From Paramicrobacterium fandaimingii (GTDB taxonomy: Bacteria > Actinomycetota > Actinomycetes > Actinomycetales > Microbacteriaceae), in NCBI RefSeq assembly GCF_011751745.2, contig NZ_CP061170.1, forward strand, positions 2,604,001 through 2,668,000: DNA of 64,000 bases, in the 5' to 3' direction. The notes beneath the pieces were generated by a model. The model saw only the letters and a program-made list of their open reading frames with translations. It ran no database searches and was not told the DNA's origin. Positions 54,626 through 62,701 of the stretch are shown here, one piece after another. A program made the translations under genes and the position numbers. Within the stretch, counting starts at the first letter, position 1. Each line of letters begins with the position of its first letter.

Positions 54626-55204
54626 TCAGTTAAGACGGCCGACGCTCGCGAGCGCCATGCGCAGCAGAGTGCCGCGCCCGCCCTCCATCTCGGCGGCAAC
54701 GGCTTCAGACTGCGCCTCCTCCGGCGGCATCCACGTGAGCTCGAGCGCATCCTGTCTGGGTTCGCACGTCCCCGTGACCGGAACGACATAGGCAAGCGAG
54801 ACGGCGTGCTGCCGTTCGTCACTGAACGGTGAAAGCCCGGGCATGGGAAAGTACTCGGCAATGGTGAACGGCGTCGGCGATGCGGGAAGCAGCGGAAATG
54901 CCATGGGTCCGAGATCTTTCTCGAGGTGTCGGAACAGGGCGTCGCGCAGCGTCTCGCCGTACATGACGCGTCCGGAGACGAGTGTGCGCGTCATCTGACC
55001 GGTCGCCGTGGCACGCAGCAGAACGCCGACTTCGGTGACGACGCCCATGCCGTCGACGCGAGCGGGCACCGCTTCAACGTAAAGAAGCGGTAGGCGATGC
55101 CGAATCTGCTCGAGCTCGATGTCAGTGAGCCAGCCGGGCGCCGGAGTGCCGCGCGGCTCATCCGGCTCGTCGGGCTGATCGGGGTCTGGAGTGCGAACGG
55201 CCAT
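54626..55204 (-). CDS. NUDIX family protein of the DUF4916 type
   Basis: About 192 residues. WLTDIELEQIRHRLPLLYVEAVPARV and the later LVSGRVMYGETLRDALFRHLEKDLGP match the actinobacterial DUF4916 group, a NUDIX-like fold with a degenerate catalytic box. ATG 55204 is used; a TTG at 55219 with GAGG upstream is also plausible. It is divergent from the esterase gene. The group is not biochemically defined. Confidence 0.8.
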   Translation of the reverse strand: MAVRTPDPDQPDEPDEPRGTPAPGWLTDIELEQIRHRLPLLYVEAVPARVDGMGVVTEVGVLLRATATGQMTRTLVSGRVMYGETLRDALFRHLEKDLGPMAFPLLPASPTPFTIAEYFPMPGLSPFSDERQHAVSLAYVVPVTGTCEPRQDALELTWMPPEEAQSEAVAAEMEGGRGTLLRMALASVGRLN

Positions 55205-55291
55205 GCTCCATTGTTGCAAGGTCGAGCCTCGGCGGTGTCGGAGCGCGCCGGTAAGCTGGTTTTCACAGCGACCATGGGAGGTTTTTCAGCG

Positions 55292-55945
55292 ATGAGCAGT
55301 GAGCCGACAAGCACAGTGATCGACCCAGACGCCGTCATCTGGTCGGCATCTGAGGCCGACCGGGAGGGCCGGCCGCTCCTTGTGCTGATGCACGGATACG
55401 GGTCACACGAGGGCGACCTCTTCGGTCTCGCACCTTCCCTTCCGCTTGAGCCCGTGATCGCTGCGCTGCGCGCGCCGCATGCCGCACCGTGGCCTCTCGA
55501 TGGCTGGTCGTGGTTCACGGCAAAAGCCGAAGGTGGCCCCCGTCGAGACGAAGTGAACGACTCGGCGGATGCTGTCATCGCGTGGCTCGACAGTCTCACC
55601 GTGAAGCCGACGTCCGTTGGGCTTCTCGGGTTTTCGCAGGGCGGCGCAATGGTGCTGCAGCTTCTGCGGCGCGACCCGAAGCGCTTCGGGTACGGCCTCG
55701 TCATGTCGGGGTTCGTGACGCCGGGCGATGAGCCCGGCGATGTCGAGCTCGCAGAGAGCAAACCGCCGGTGTTCTGGGGGCGCGGAACGATCGACGAGGT
55801 CATCGCCGATTCGGCGATTGTGCGCACCACCGATTGGCTTCCCGCGCATTCCACACTTTCGGGGCGTATTTACGAGGGCCTCGGGCACGGCATCAATCCG
55901 CAGGGCGTCGCCGACGCCCGAGCCTTCATCGAGCGCAACCTCTGA
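55292..55945 (+). CDS. Phospholipase/carboxylesterase family serine hydrolase
   Basis: A 217-residue alpha/beta hydrolase. LLVLMHGYGSHEGDLFGL carries the oxyanion HGYG, LLGFSQGGAMVLQ has the nucleophilic Ser, PVFWGRGTIDEV the Asp and EGLGHGINPQG the His. This is the catalytic set of the family 2 esterases (YpfH/Est type). GGGAGG lies 10 bp before ATG 55292; the frame is open upstream to 55097, overlapping the NUDIX gene antisense. It is followed at 9 bp by the ArsC-like gene. Confidence 0.87.
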   Translation: MSSEPTSTVIDPDAVIWSASEADREGRPLLVLMHGYGSHEGDLFGLAPSLPLEPVIAALRAPHAAPWPLDGWSWFTAKAEGGPRRDEVNDSADAVIAWLDSLTVKPTSVGLLGFSQGGAMVLQLLRRDPKRFGYGLVMSGFVTPGDEPGDVELAESKPPVFWGRGTIDEVIADSAIVRTTDWLPAHSTLSGRIYEGLGHGINPQGVADARAFIERNL

Positions 55946-55954
55946 CCAGCGCTC

Positions 55955-56392
55955 ATGATGACCTCCGCATCGCCATCGCCATCCCATCCTCCCGTCGTTC
56001 TTTTTGTCTGCGTGCACAATGCCGGGCGCTCGCAGATGGCCGCAGGCTTTCTCTCCGCTTTCGGCGGCAACGCCGTTGAGGTGCGCTCGGCGGGGTCGAT
56101 GCCCGCAGACCAGATCAACCCGACCGCCGTCGAGGCGATGGCCGAGGTTGGCATCGATATCACGGCCGAGACCCCCACGGTGCTCACAACGGATGCTGTG
56201 AAAGAAGCGGATGCTGTCGTCACGATGGGCTGCGGCGACGCCTGCCCTGTCTTCCCTGGCAAACGCTACGAAGACTGGCAGCTGGACGATCCGGCGGGGC
56301 AGGGCATCGATGCGGTGCGACCGATCCGTGACGAGATCCGCTCGCGCATCCTGACGCTCATGAACGAGCTTGGCATCGAGCGCCGGCGCTAA
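55955..56392 (+). CDS. ArsC-like low-molecular-weight phosphatase / arsenate reductase
   Basis: A 145-residue protein of the LMW-phosphatase fold. Cys19 starts the P-loop CVHNAGRSQMA, and GCGDACPVFPGKRYEDWQLDDP carries Cys93 and Cys97 and the catalytic-acid Asp. Actinobacterial relatives reduce arsenate using mycothiol/mycoredoxin or thioredoxin. No arsB, acr3 or arsR gene is adjacent, so detoxification is likely but unproven. Either ATG 55955 or 55958 may be used. Confidence 0.85.
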   Translation: MMTSASPSPSHPPVVLFVCVHNAGRSQMAAGFLSAFGGNAVEVRSAGSMPADQINPTAVEAMAEVGIDITAETPTVLTTDAVKEADAVVTMGCGDACPVFPGKRYEDWQLDDPAGQGIDAVRPIRDEIRSRILTLMNELGIERRR

Positions 56393-56421
56393 ACCTGAGC
56401 CCTAAACCCGAGCACACGGAA

Positions 56422-56463
56422 CCCGAGACACGGACCCCGAGACACGGACCCCGAGACACGGAC
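56422..56463. repeat. Three 14-bp tandem repeats between the ArsC-like and HNH genes
   Basis: Units at 56422-56435, 56436-56449 and 56450-56463 read MCCCGAGACACGGA, with partial units CCCGAGCACACGG on both sides. They are non-coding and follow the ArsC-like stop. Slippage-prone; no known function. Confidence 0.75.
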
Positions 56464-56561
56464 CCCGAGCACACGCCGGAGCCGTGCGGCTACGCAGATG
56501 CGATCTTTCCGCCGTACATATGTTCGACAGGAATGTCGGTGGTTCGTGATGTACTTCGTAC

Positions 56562-57935
56562 ATGGTTGATTTCAATGAGTTTGTGAAGCCGCCGGGTGGT
56601 GATGATCCGTCTCCTGGTTCGGCTGGGGCGTCTGCTGATCTGTTGTCGGTGATGGTTGACAGTGTTGCGGAGCAGCAGGAGCTGCTTTCGAGCATGCAGG
56701 CGCGGGTTTTCATGTTGGTGAGTCGAACTGTGCAGTTCGCGTTGCGCAATGATCGCGTGTTTGTTCGCGACGAGACGGCGTCGCTGGCGTCGCGTGAGGA
56801 GTGGACGCGGCGTGCTCTGATCTCCGAGCTTGCTCTCGCTCTTCACCTGTCGGAGCGGAAGGTCGCGTCGATGGTGCAGACCAGTGAGACTCTGGTCACC
56901 GAGTTGCCCGAGACGCTGTCGGCGTTGCACGACGGGCAGATCTCGGTGCAGCACGCAGAGATCATGGTCTCGCAAGCTGAAGGGCTTGATGCTCAGCAGA
57001 AGCGCGAGTTCGAGTCCACAGCCATTCAGACGGCACTATCGACGACGCCTCCGCAGTTCCGCTCTGCTGCCGCTGCGATTCGTGAGCGGTTGAATCCAGA
57101 TTCCGCAGCCGAACGCAAGCATCGGGCGATGGAGAACCGTCATATCGAAGTGGCACCGCTTCCGGACGGCATGGGGTGCCTGTCGGTGATCGGCCCGATT
57201 GAGAAGATCAAGGGAATCGAGGCAGCAGCCCGCAACACGGCACGGTCGCTGAAAGCGGCTGGCGATGATCGCACGGTGTCACAGATCACCGCAGATGCCG
57301 TTCTCGACGCTACGATGACCGGCTTCACCGTTGACGTGTCATCGCGTGAAGAGATTCGGGCGGCGACGATTCGGCCGACGGTGCATGTGACGGTGCCAGT
57401 GATGACGTTGCTCGGGCGCTCGAACGAAACCGGCACACTTGACGGGTATGGTCCGATCGATGCCGACACCGCCCGCGAGTTGGCCGCCGATGCACCGAGT
57501 TTTACCCGGCTGCTCACCCACCCCGAGACCGGCACCGTGCTCTCTGTCGGGCGCGATAGCTATGCGGTGCCCGCCGATCTGCGTCGGCTTGTCGAGATCC
57601 GAGACGAGACCTGCGGATTCGCCGGCTGCAACCGGCCCGCATCGCAGTGCGATATTGATCACCGGAAGGATTGGCAATACGGCGGTCACACCAGCAACGA
57701 CAACCTGCAGGCCCTCTGCCCAGCGCATCACCAGTTGAAACACGAGTCAACATGGCAGGTGAACCGTGCCGATGACGGCACGATCGTGTGGACGTCTCCG
57801 CTGGGACGCCAGTACATGGTTCGCCCCAACGGTGAACCCGGCTTCAAACGAATCGTGAAATTCGAAGAATCGGAGCAGGCAACCGTTCCTGCCGCTCCGG
57901 AAAGGAAGCATTTTCCCGACAACCCTCCGTTCTGA
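56562..57935 (+). CDS. DUF222 domain HNH endonuclease-like protein
   Basis: A 457-residue protein. The N-terminal DUF222 (REP13E12) domain covers about 20-330 and the C-terminal HNH motif about 350-395. That motif includes CGFAGCNRPASQCDIDH, then NLQALCPAHHQLKHE, with paired Cys and His for zinc. These proteins are multicopy in Microbacteriaceae and related groups and have a loose association with mobile DNA. The ATG has no clear ribosome-binding site, so it may be leaderless. It stands between repeats and a decayed region. Confidence 0.87.
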   Translation: MVDFNEFVKPPGGDDPSPGSAGASADLLSVMVDSVAEQQELLSSMQARVFMLVSRTVQFALRNDRVFVRDETASLASREEWTRRALISELALALHLSERKVASMVQTSETLVTELPETLSALHDGQISVQHAEIMVSQAEGLDAQQKREFESTAIQTALSTTPPQFRSAAAAIRERLNPDSAAERKHRAMENRHIEVAPLPDGMGCLSVIGPIEKIKGIEAAARNTARSLKAAGDDRTVSQITADAVLDATMTGFTVDVSSREEIRAATIRPTVHVTVPVMTLLGRSNETGTLDGYGPIDADTARELAADAPSFTRLLTHPETGTVLSVGRDSYAVPADLRRLVEIRDETCGFAGCNRPASQCDIDHRKDWQYGGHTSNDNLQALCPAHHQLKHESTWQVNRADDGTIVWTSPLGRQYMVRPNGEPGFKRIVKFEESEQATVPAAPERKHFPDNPPF

Positions 57936-58555
57936 TCTCGGCGATTCTGAGGCCGGGTTCGTGCACCTGAGTTAACGCGCACAGCTGGTTCCGATCGCGA
58001 CGTATCGACAAGAACCGGCAGGCCTGGAGCAGAGCCAACACACAGCGCTTCGACTGCGTCGAAGCGGTCTGAGCCGCGCCCCCATCCCGGTGGCCTCGAT
58101 TTCCTTCGCGACGTCGTAGCGGTCGACACTGCATCTGGCGCGATCTCGCCCCACGATGAGTCGAGCCGCCAGAAGTTTCGGTCGGAGTCCGTTCGGGTGA
58201 CACTCCTGCCAAAGACCGGCGCGCCCTCCCAGTTGGCCGTCTCACTCGAGCGCCTCGACGCCGTGTCTCAAGATACTCGGTGATGCCGGGATTCCTGAGC
58301 GCGAGCAGCGTAGACGCTTGGCCTCCTAACGCATTGTCAATGACGCACGGACCGAGCTCGTCAGCGCACGTACACAAACCGTCACGACAACCTCTTCAAC
58401 ACCCTGATCAGCGAACGCACTGACCGGCTCGCACGTCGCGACGTGACGAGGCGTACCTCCCTGAGTGGGGCGTCTCGCGCATTGATCACATCCGATTGCG
58501 CGCTGTCTCCGAATACCTCGAGAGCACACCGTCGCAGGTGAAGTTGGAGGAGACC
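57936..58555. other. 620-bp region without an intact gene
   Basis: No supported open frame is present on either strand; the long minus-strand frames are shadows. It contains the Lhr-like remnant at 58163-58264. The remainder is GC-rich without recognisable motifs and ends with GGAGGAG in front of the molybdopterin oxidoreductase gene. Confidence 0.6.
58163..58264 (+). pseudogene. Fragment of an Lhr-type helicase gene
   Basis: The DNA translates as EPPEVSVGVRSGDTPAKDRR, then, after a frame change, LAVSLERLDAV. Both blocks occur in the Lhr-like helicase at 62702, at 63049-63108 and 63259-63291, where they are about 150 bp apart. Here the intervening DNA is gone. The nucleotide match is high, so it is a deleted duplicate or recombination scar, not an active gene. 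Confidence 0.8.
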
Positions 58556-60175
58556 ATGACCAAGCGCAGAAGTGGTAAGCGATTCATCGTATGGGCGGCG
58601 CTCTCGGGCGTGATCGGCGGCGCGGTTTTCCTCGCCACCGCAGAGCTGTTTGCGCTGCTCTTCGCGCGCGCAGCCAGCCCCATCCTCGCGGTAGGTGGGT
58701 TCGTGATCGACATCGTGCCGCAACCCTTCAAGGAGTTCGCGATCGCCACCTTCGGCGAGTACGACAAGATTGCCTTGCTCGCAGGGCTTGCTCTGGCCGT
58801 GCTCATCGCCTCGGCGATCGCGGGAATCGTGCAGCTGGTGCGTCCTCCCCTCGGAGTCGTCGCGCTGGTCGTCGCGGGCATCCTCTCGACCGCGGCGATC
58901 CTGACCCGCGCCGGCGCGACGCCGCTTGCCTTTCTCCCGCCTCTCCTTGGCACGATCGTCGGATCCTTCCTGCTCGCGCTCCTCAGCCGGCGGCTGCAAG
59001 CGTGGCGAGCATCGACCGCCCTCAAACGGAATCTCGAGGACGGAGCGGCCAGTGATGCGAGAACGACAGACATCGAGCCCGCCGCCTCCGAGACGTCGCC
59101 GACCAGGCTCGACAGACGGCGATTCTTTATGATGGCGGCTATCGCAGGCGCCTCCGCGATCGTCGTCGGCATCACCGCACGCACCGTGAGTATGGCAGCG
59201 GCATCGGTAGAGTCGATCCGCAGCGCCCTCAAGCTCCCGTCCCCGCGCACGAGCGTGACCGTGCCAGCTGGTGCAGATCTCAACATTCCCGGGCTGAGTT
59301 CGCTCTTCACACCAAACGAGGACTTCTACCGCGTCGATACCGCACTCACCGTGCCCACGATCGACCCCGAGTCCTGGCGCCTCGTGATCGACGGCATGGT
59401 CGATCAACGTGTCGAGCTGAGCTTTCAAGACATCCTCGACATGGGGCTCGACGAGTACGCGATCACGCTGACGTGCGTATCGAACGAAGTCGGTGGCGAG
59501 CTCGCGGGCAATGCGATGTGGCTCGGCGTGCCGTTGCGCGATGTGCTGCGCAAGGCAGGACCGACGTCCGGCGCCGACATGGTTCTGTCACGCAGCGTCG
59601 ACGGATATACCGCAAGCACTCCCCTGTCGGCTCTGACCGACGACGGGCTCGACGCCATTCTCGCGGTCGCTATGAACGGCGAGCCGCTGCCGCTGGAACA
59701 CGGCTTCCCTGTGCGGATGGTCGTGCCCGGTCTGTACGGCTACGTTTCGGCGACCAAGTGGCTCACAGAGCTCACAATTACGACATTCGCCGACGACGAG
59801 GCGTACTGGACGCCGCGCGGATACAGCGCCAAGGCGCCAATCAAGTTCTCGTCTCGAGTCGATACTCCGAAGATCGGCGAGGCGGTTTCAGCGGGTCGCA
59901 TCCCGATAGCCGGAGTCGCATGGGCTCAGACAGTGGGTATCGAGCGTGTGGAGGTGAGCATCGACAATGGAGAGTGGATCCCTGCCACGTTGTCGACTCC
60001 CATCAACGAAGACACCTGGGTGCAGTGGCTCATGGAGTGGGACGCGACTCCCGGGTCGCACTACGTCGCCGTCCGCGCGGTCAACAAGAACGGTGACCTG
60101 CAGATCGAGGAGCGCGCACCGATCGCGCCGAACGGCTCTTCGGGGTGGCAGCGCTCTCTCGTCCGCGTCACCTGA
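58556..60175 (+). CDS. Membrane-anchored molybdopterin-dependent oxidoreductase (sulfite oxidase family)
   Basis: A 539-residue protein. About four N-terminal helices lie between residues 11 and 145, then a Tat-like RRRFF motif (188-191) before a fifth helix (191-208). From about 235 the sulfite-oxidase molybdopterin domain follows, with the molybdenum-ligand Cys307 in LTCVSNEVGG, GVPLRDVL and VPGLYGYVSATKWL. A C-terminal Mo-co dimerisation domain ends the protein. GGAGGAG precedes ATG 58556. The catalytic part should face outside. Substrate and electron acceptor are unknown. Confidence 0.88.
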   Translation: MTKRRSGKRFIVWAALSGVIGGAVFLATAELFALLFARAASPILAVGGFVIDIVPQPFKEFAIATFGEYDKIALLAGLALAVLIASAIAGIVQLVRPPLGVVALVVAGILSTAAILTRAGATPLAFLPPLLGTIVGSFLLALLSRRLQAWRASTALKRNLEDGAASDARTTDIEPAASETSPTRLDRRRFFMMAAIAGASAIVVGITARTVSMAAASVESIRSALKLPSPRTSVTVPAGADLNIPGLSSLFTPNEDFYRVDTALTVPTIDPESWRLVIDGMVDQRVELSFQDILDMGLDEYAITLTCVSNEVGGELAGNAMWLGVPLRDVLRKAGPTSGADMVLSRSVDGYTASTPLSALTDDGLDAILAVAMNGEPLPLEHGFPVRMVVPGLYGYVSATKWLTELTITTFADDEAYWTPRGYSAKAPIKFSSRVDTPKIGEAVSAGRIPIAGVAWAQTVGIERVEVSIDNGEWIPATLSTPINEDTWVQWLMEWDATPGSHYVAVRAVNKNGDLQIEERAPIAPNGSSGWQRSLVRVT

Positions 60176-60356
60176 CAGGATGTACTGCGCTGGCCGTAGT
60201 CGAGCATCACTTACGCGGCTTCGCGTTCCCGATCTTCGGATTCGCAAGCCCCCAGACAACGGGCATCCCGTCTGGTGCAGACACGGAAGGTCGACCGCGC
60301 TCTTCAACGTGCTGTCACGTTTCGGCGCAGTCTGAGGTTCGACGTAGGGTTTCTCC

Positions 60357-60782
60357 ATGTCCACCTCCGGAACGATGCCGGGCGCGTGCCTCCTCTGCGG
60401 TTCAACAGATGGAGTCAGGCGTGCCGACGGTTGGCATTGTCGCGTCTGCGACTGGCGTGTCGGTGATGTGCCCGACACTGAGCTTCCGCGGCCCCGGGTG
60501 GACGTCGTCTATTACATTCGCTGGAATGAGCGCGTGAAGATCGGCACAACGGGAAACCCGAAAGGACGACTCTCAGCACTGTGGCACCACGACCTCCTCG
60601 CATTCGAACGGGGCGGACGAAAGCTCGAACGAGCTCGGCACATTCAGTTCGCTGACTTACGTGAAGGCGGCGAATGGTTCACCGCCCATCCGCGACTACT
60701 GGAACATGCTGCGGATATCGCCCACGGCGTCGATCCTTGGCATACGTACGCTCGGTGGGTCAGTGAGGCGTTATGTCAGTGA
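60357..60782 (+). CDS. Zinc-ribbon protein with GIY-YIG-like (T5orf172/MUG113) domain
   Basis: A 141-residue protein. CLLC (11-14) and CRVC (28-31) form a zinc ribbon. VDVVYYIRWNERVKIGTTGNPKGRL and the later LERARHIQFADLREGGEWF are typical of the short GIY-YIG-related T5orf172/MUG113 domain, with the Y-YI core, the Arg and the Glu positions visible. Such proteins occur in phages and mobile DNA, but here the gene is single. Whether it cleaves DNA is unknown. Confidence 0.72.
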   Translation: MSTSGTMPGACLLCGSTDGVRRADGWHCRVCDWRVGDVPDTELPRPRVDVVYYIRWNERVKIGTTGNPKGRLSALWHHDLLAFERGGRKLERARHIQFADLREGGEWFTAHPRLLEHAADIAHGVDPWHTYARWVSEALCQ

Positions 60783-60898
60783 AACGCTGAGCCGCTGACA
60801 CACTTCCCCGTCTGAGCATTCGTGAATCGATCCGAAGCTGATCACGTGCGACGGTGAAACATCTATAGGCACCCCGAAAGCGCTGTTACAGTGCTGGG

Positions 60899-61903
60899 AT
60901 GCGAGTTGCAGTGCTCTACGGAGGAGCAAGCGAAGAACGAGACGTGTCGATCGCAAGTGCCGCACAGATCGTCCCCGCCCTTCGACGTCGAGGACACGAC
61001 GTGATCGTGGTCGATACTGCGTTCGGCGCGATCACACCCGCTGATGAAGCGGCGCAGCTGACAGCGACTGTTGGCGATGAGCCGCCGACCGGCAGTGAGT
61101 TGGCCATCGCCGGCCGGCAAGACGATGCGCTTCGCCTGCCCTCGGATGTCGCTGACGTCGACGTGGTCTTCATTGCACTGCACGGGGGCACAGGGGAAGA
61201 CGGACGGCTCCAAGCCCTCCTCGATCTCGCCGGAATCTCGTACACGGGTTCTGGTCCACTGGGAAGCGGTCTTGCCATGGACAAGGACATCAGCAAGTCG
61301 CTGCTTCGCGCCGCCGGAATCGGCACTCCAGGCTGGCTCATGGCACCCGCGAGTGCAGACGATGTCAACACAACGCTCGGTTTTCCGGTGATCGTCAAAC
61401 CTGTCGCCCAGGGCTCCACAGTTGGACTGTCTATCGTGCGCGAACCTCGCCATCTTGATGACGCCATCGCGACAGCATCCACCTTCGGTCCCGTCATGAT
61501 CGAGGCGTTCATTCGGGGTCGCGAGCTCACCGTCGGCGTTCTCGATGACAAAGCCCTCGCCGTCGGAGAGATCATAATCGATCCCAATGAGGCGTTCACC
61601 TACGCAGACAAGTACCAGGCAGACGCCGTACGCGAGATCTTCCCAGCCGACCTTCCTCTTCGTCTTGCAAACGCCGCGCGTGACATCGCTCTCGCCACAC
61701 ACCACGCTCTGCGCCTCGAGTCGTACAGCCGCACCGACTTCAGACTCGACGCCAACGGCGAGCTGTGGGTCATCGAGGCGAACAGTCTTCCCGGCATGAC
61801 CGCGACGAGTCTCTTGCCGCAGTCAGCTGCGGCCGTCGGCATCGACTACGACGAACTGTGCGACCGCATCTGCGCGCATGGCCATGCGCACAGCCGCCCG
61901 TAA
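60899..61903 (+). CDS. ddl: D-alanine--D-alanine ligase family ATP-grasp enzyme
   Basis: A 334-residue ATP-grasp ligase. MRVAVLYGGASEERDVSIASA is the N-terminal Ddl loop with the Glu and Ser, then HGGTGEDGRLQALLDLAGISYTGSG, VKPVAQGSTVG (ATP-binding Lys) and DFRLDANGELWVIEANSLPGMTATSLLPQS (metal ligands and the C-terminal loop). It could be the housekeeping enzyme for cell wall precursors, but it lies outside any cell-wall operon, so it may be a paralogue making another dipeptide or depsipeptide. No vanH or vanX neighbour is seen. Confidence 0.87.
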   Translation: MRVAVLYGGASEERDVSIASAAQIVPALRRRGHDVIVVDTAFGAITPADEAAQLTATVGDEPPTGSELAIAGRQDDALRLPSDVADVDVVFIALHGGTGEDGRLQALLDLAGISYTGSGPLGSGLAMDKDISKSLLRAAGIGTPGWLMAPASADDVNTTLGFPVIVKPVAQGSTVGLSIVREPRHLDDAIATASTFGPVMIEAFIRGRELTVGVLDDKALAVGEIIIDPNEAFTYADKYQADAVREIFPADLPLRLANAARDIALATHHALRLESYSRTDFRLDANGELWVIEANSLPGMTATSLLPQSAAAVGIDYDELCDRICAHGHAHSRP

Positions 61904-61955
61904 CATTCGTGTAGGTTGCTCACCCATGTGGACTGACCTACGCAATACCCGCGCG

Positions 61956-62351
61956 TCACGATAAGAGTTGAATATCGGCCGAGTGCCCGCTCGCTCGTGA
62001 GATTCGCGCATCAGCGGTGAGAAGCGGGACATCCAGCGCTTCTGCAAGTGCAACATAGTGAGCGTCATAGGAGGACAGGTTGTGGCGCAATTTCCAGATG
62101 CGCGGGAGAAGTGGCTCCGTCGGGTACCGCTGCGCGGGAAAGTCCCGTAGATCTTCAAGAGCTCCGAGGGCGCGGACTTCCATAAGCTCCCCACGCGCCA
62201 CCCACGACCGAAATACAGATACCGTCTCAGCAATCGCCAGATGAGGCACCAGCAATGAGTCCGCATGGGAAGACATCCGCTCGCGTGCGCGAAGCCCGAG
62301 TGCCGAGCCGATGAGATACTCCGCGAGAACTGAAGCGTCGACGACGAGCAC
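61956..62351 (-). CDS. vapC: VapC-type PIN domain toxin
   Basis: A 131-residue PIN domain RNase. Acidic residues of the active site are visible: Asp5 in VVDASVLAEYL, Glu42 in LAIAETVSV, and the later Asp residues in LSSYDAHYVALAEAL and LLTADARI. The start is GTG and overlaps the antitoxin stop by one base (TAGTG). Together with the upstream antitoxin it forms a type II toxin-antitoxin pair. Confidence 0.88.
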   Translation of the reverse strand: MLVVDASVLAEYLIGSALGLRARERMSSHADSLLVPHLAIAETVSVFRSWVARGELMEVRALGALEDLRDFPAQRYPTEPLLPRIWKLRHNLSSYDAHYVALAEALDVPLLTADARISRASGHSADIQLLS

Positions 62352-62584
62352 TATTCTGCGCCATCGCGTCGGGCGTCGTTTACGATATCTGATGCACGCG
62401 TCTTCGGCTCGACAGCACCTCGCACGCGAATGCGTTCGCTCAGCTCCTCAAGGCTTGGCCGGGCTACAGTCGCGGTGAGCGCCGACAACGCGAACTCCGA
62501 CAAGCTCATTCCCGCTGCGGCAGCTCGTATTTTGAGCGAACGGACCGTCTCATCCGGAACATTTCTAATCTGCAGACTTGACAT
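62351..62584 (-). CDS. vapB: FitA/VapB-like ribbon-helix-helix antitoxin
   Basis: A 77-residue protein. SSLQIRNVPDETVRSLKIRAAAAGMSLSEF is a ribbon-helix-helix DNA-binding domain, followed by a toxin-binding tail with RASDIVNDARRD. ATG 62584 is the natural start; the frame upstream to 62608 is not needed. It precedes vapC in one transcript and probably binds the inverted repeat just upstream. Confidence 0.85.
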   Translation of the reverse strand: MSSLQIRNVPDETVRSLKIRAAAAGMSLSEFALSALTATVARPSLEELSERIRVRGAVEPKTRASDIVNDARRDGAE

Positions 62585-62591
62585 GCTTACA

Positions 62592-62633
62592 GCATAATCA
62601 ACATGCATTATGCCTGCAACGAATGCATTGTGC
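62592..62633. promoter_or_regulatory. VapBC operator region
   Basis: GCATAAT (62592-62598) and ATTATGC (62607-62613) form a 7-bp inverted repeat with an 8-bp spacer, 8 bp before the antitoxin ATG. ATGCATTATGC at about 62603 is followed 20 bp later by ATGCATTGTGC. This AT-rich patch suits binding of a ribbon-helix-helix antitoxin for autorepression. Confidence 0.6.
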
Positions 62634-62701
62634 GGGTTTTCTCCAGAATGCGGGTTCGCGTGTGCAAGTCGCGTGTCAGCGGCGTGTGATTAGCTGAAGC
62701 A

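Noticed and set aside
56422..56463. CRISPR array
   Set aside because: Units are 14 bp with no spacers, and no cas genes are present.
57844..58377. Minus-strand frame of 177 codons after the HNH gene
   Set aside because: It covers the Lhr scar in the wrong orientation, and its end overlaps the HNH gene.
58382..59428. 348-codon minus-strand frame across the oxidoreductase start
   Set aside because: Highly charged low-complexity translation opposite a protein with clear membrane helices and molybdenum ligand.
60899..61903. Vancomycin resistance (VanA/B-type) ligase
   Set aside because: No vanH, vanX or vanRS neighbour exists, and I cannot assign the specificity loop confidently by eye.
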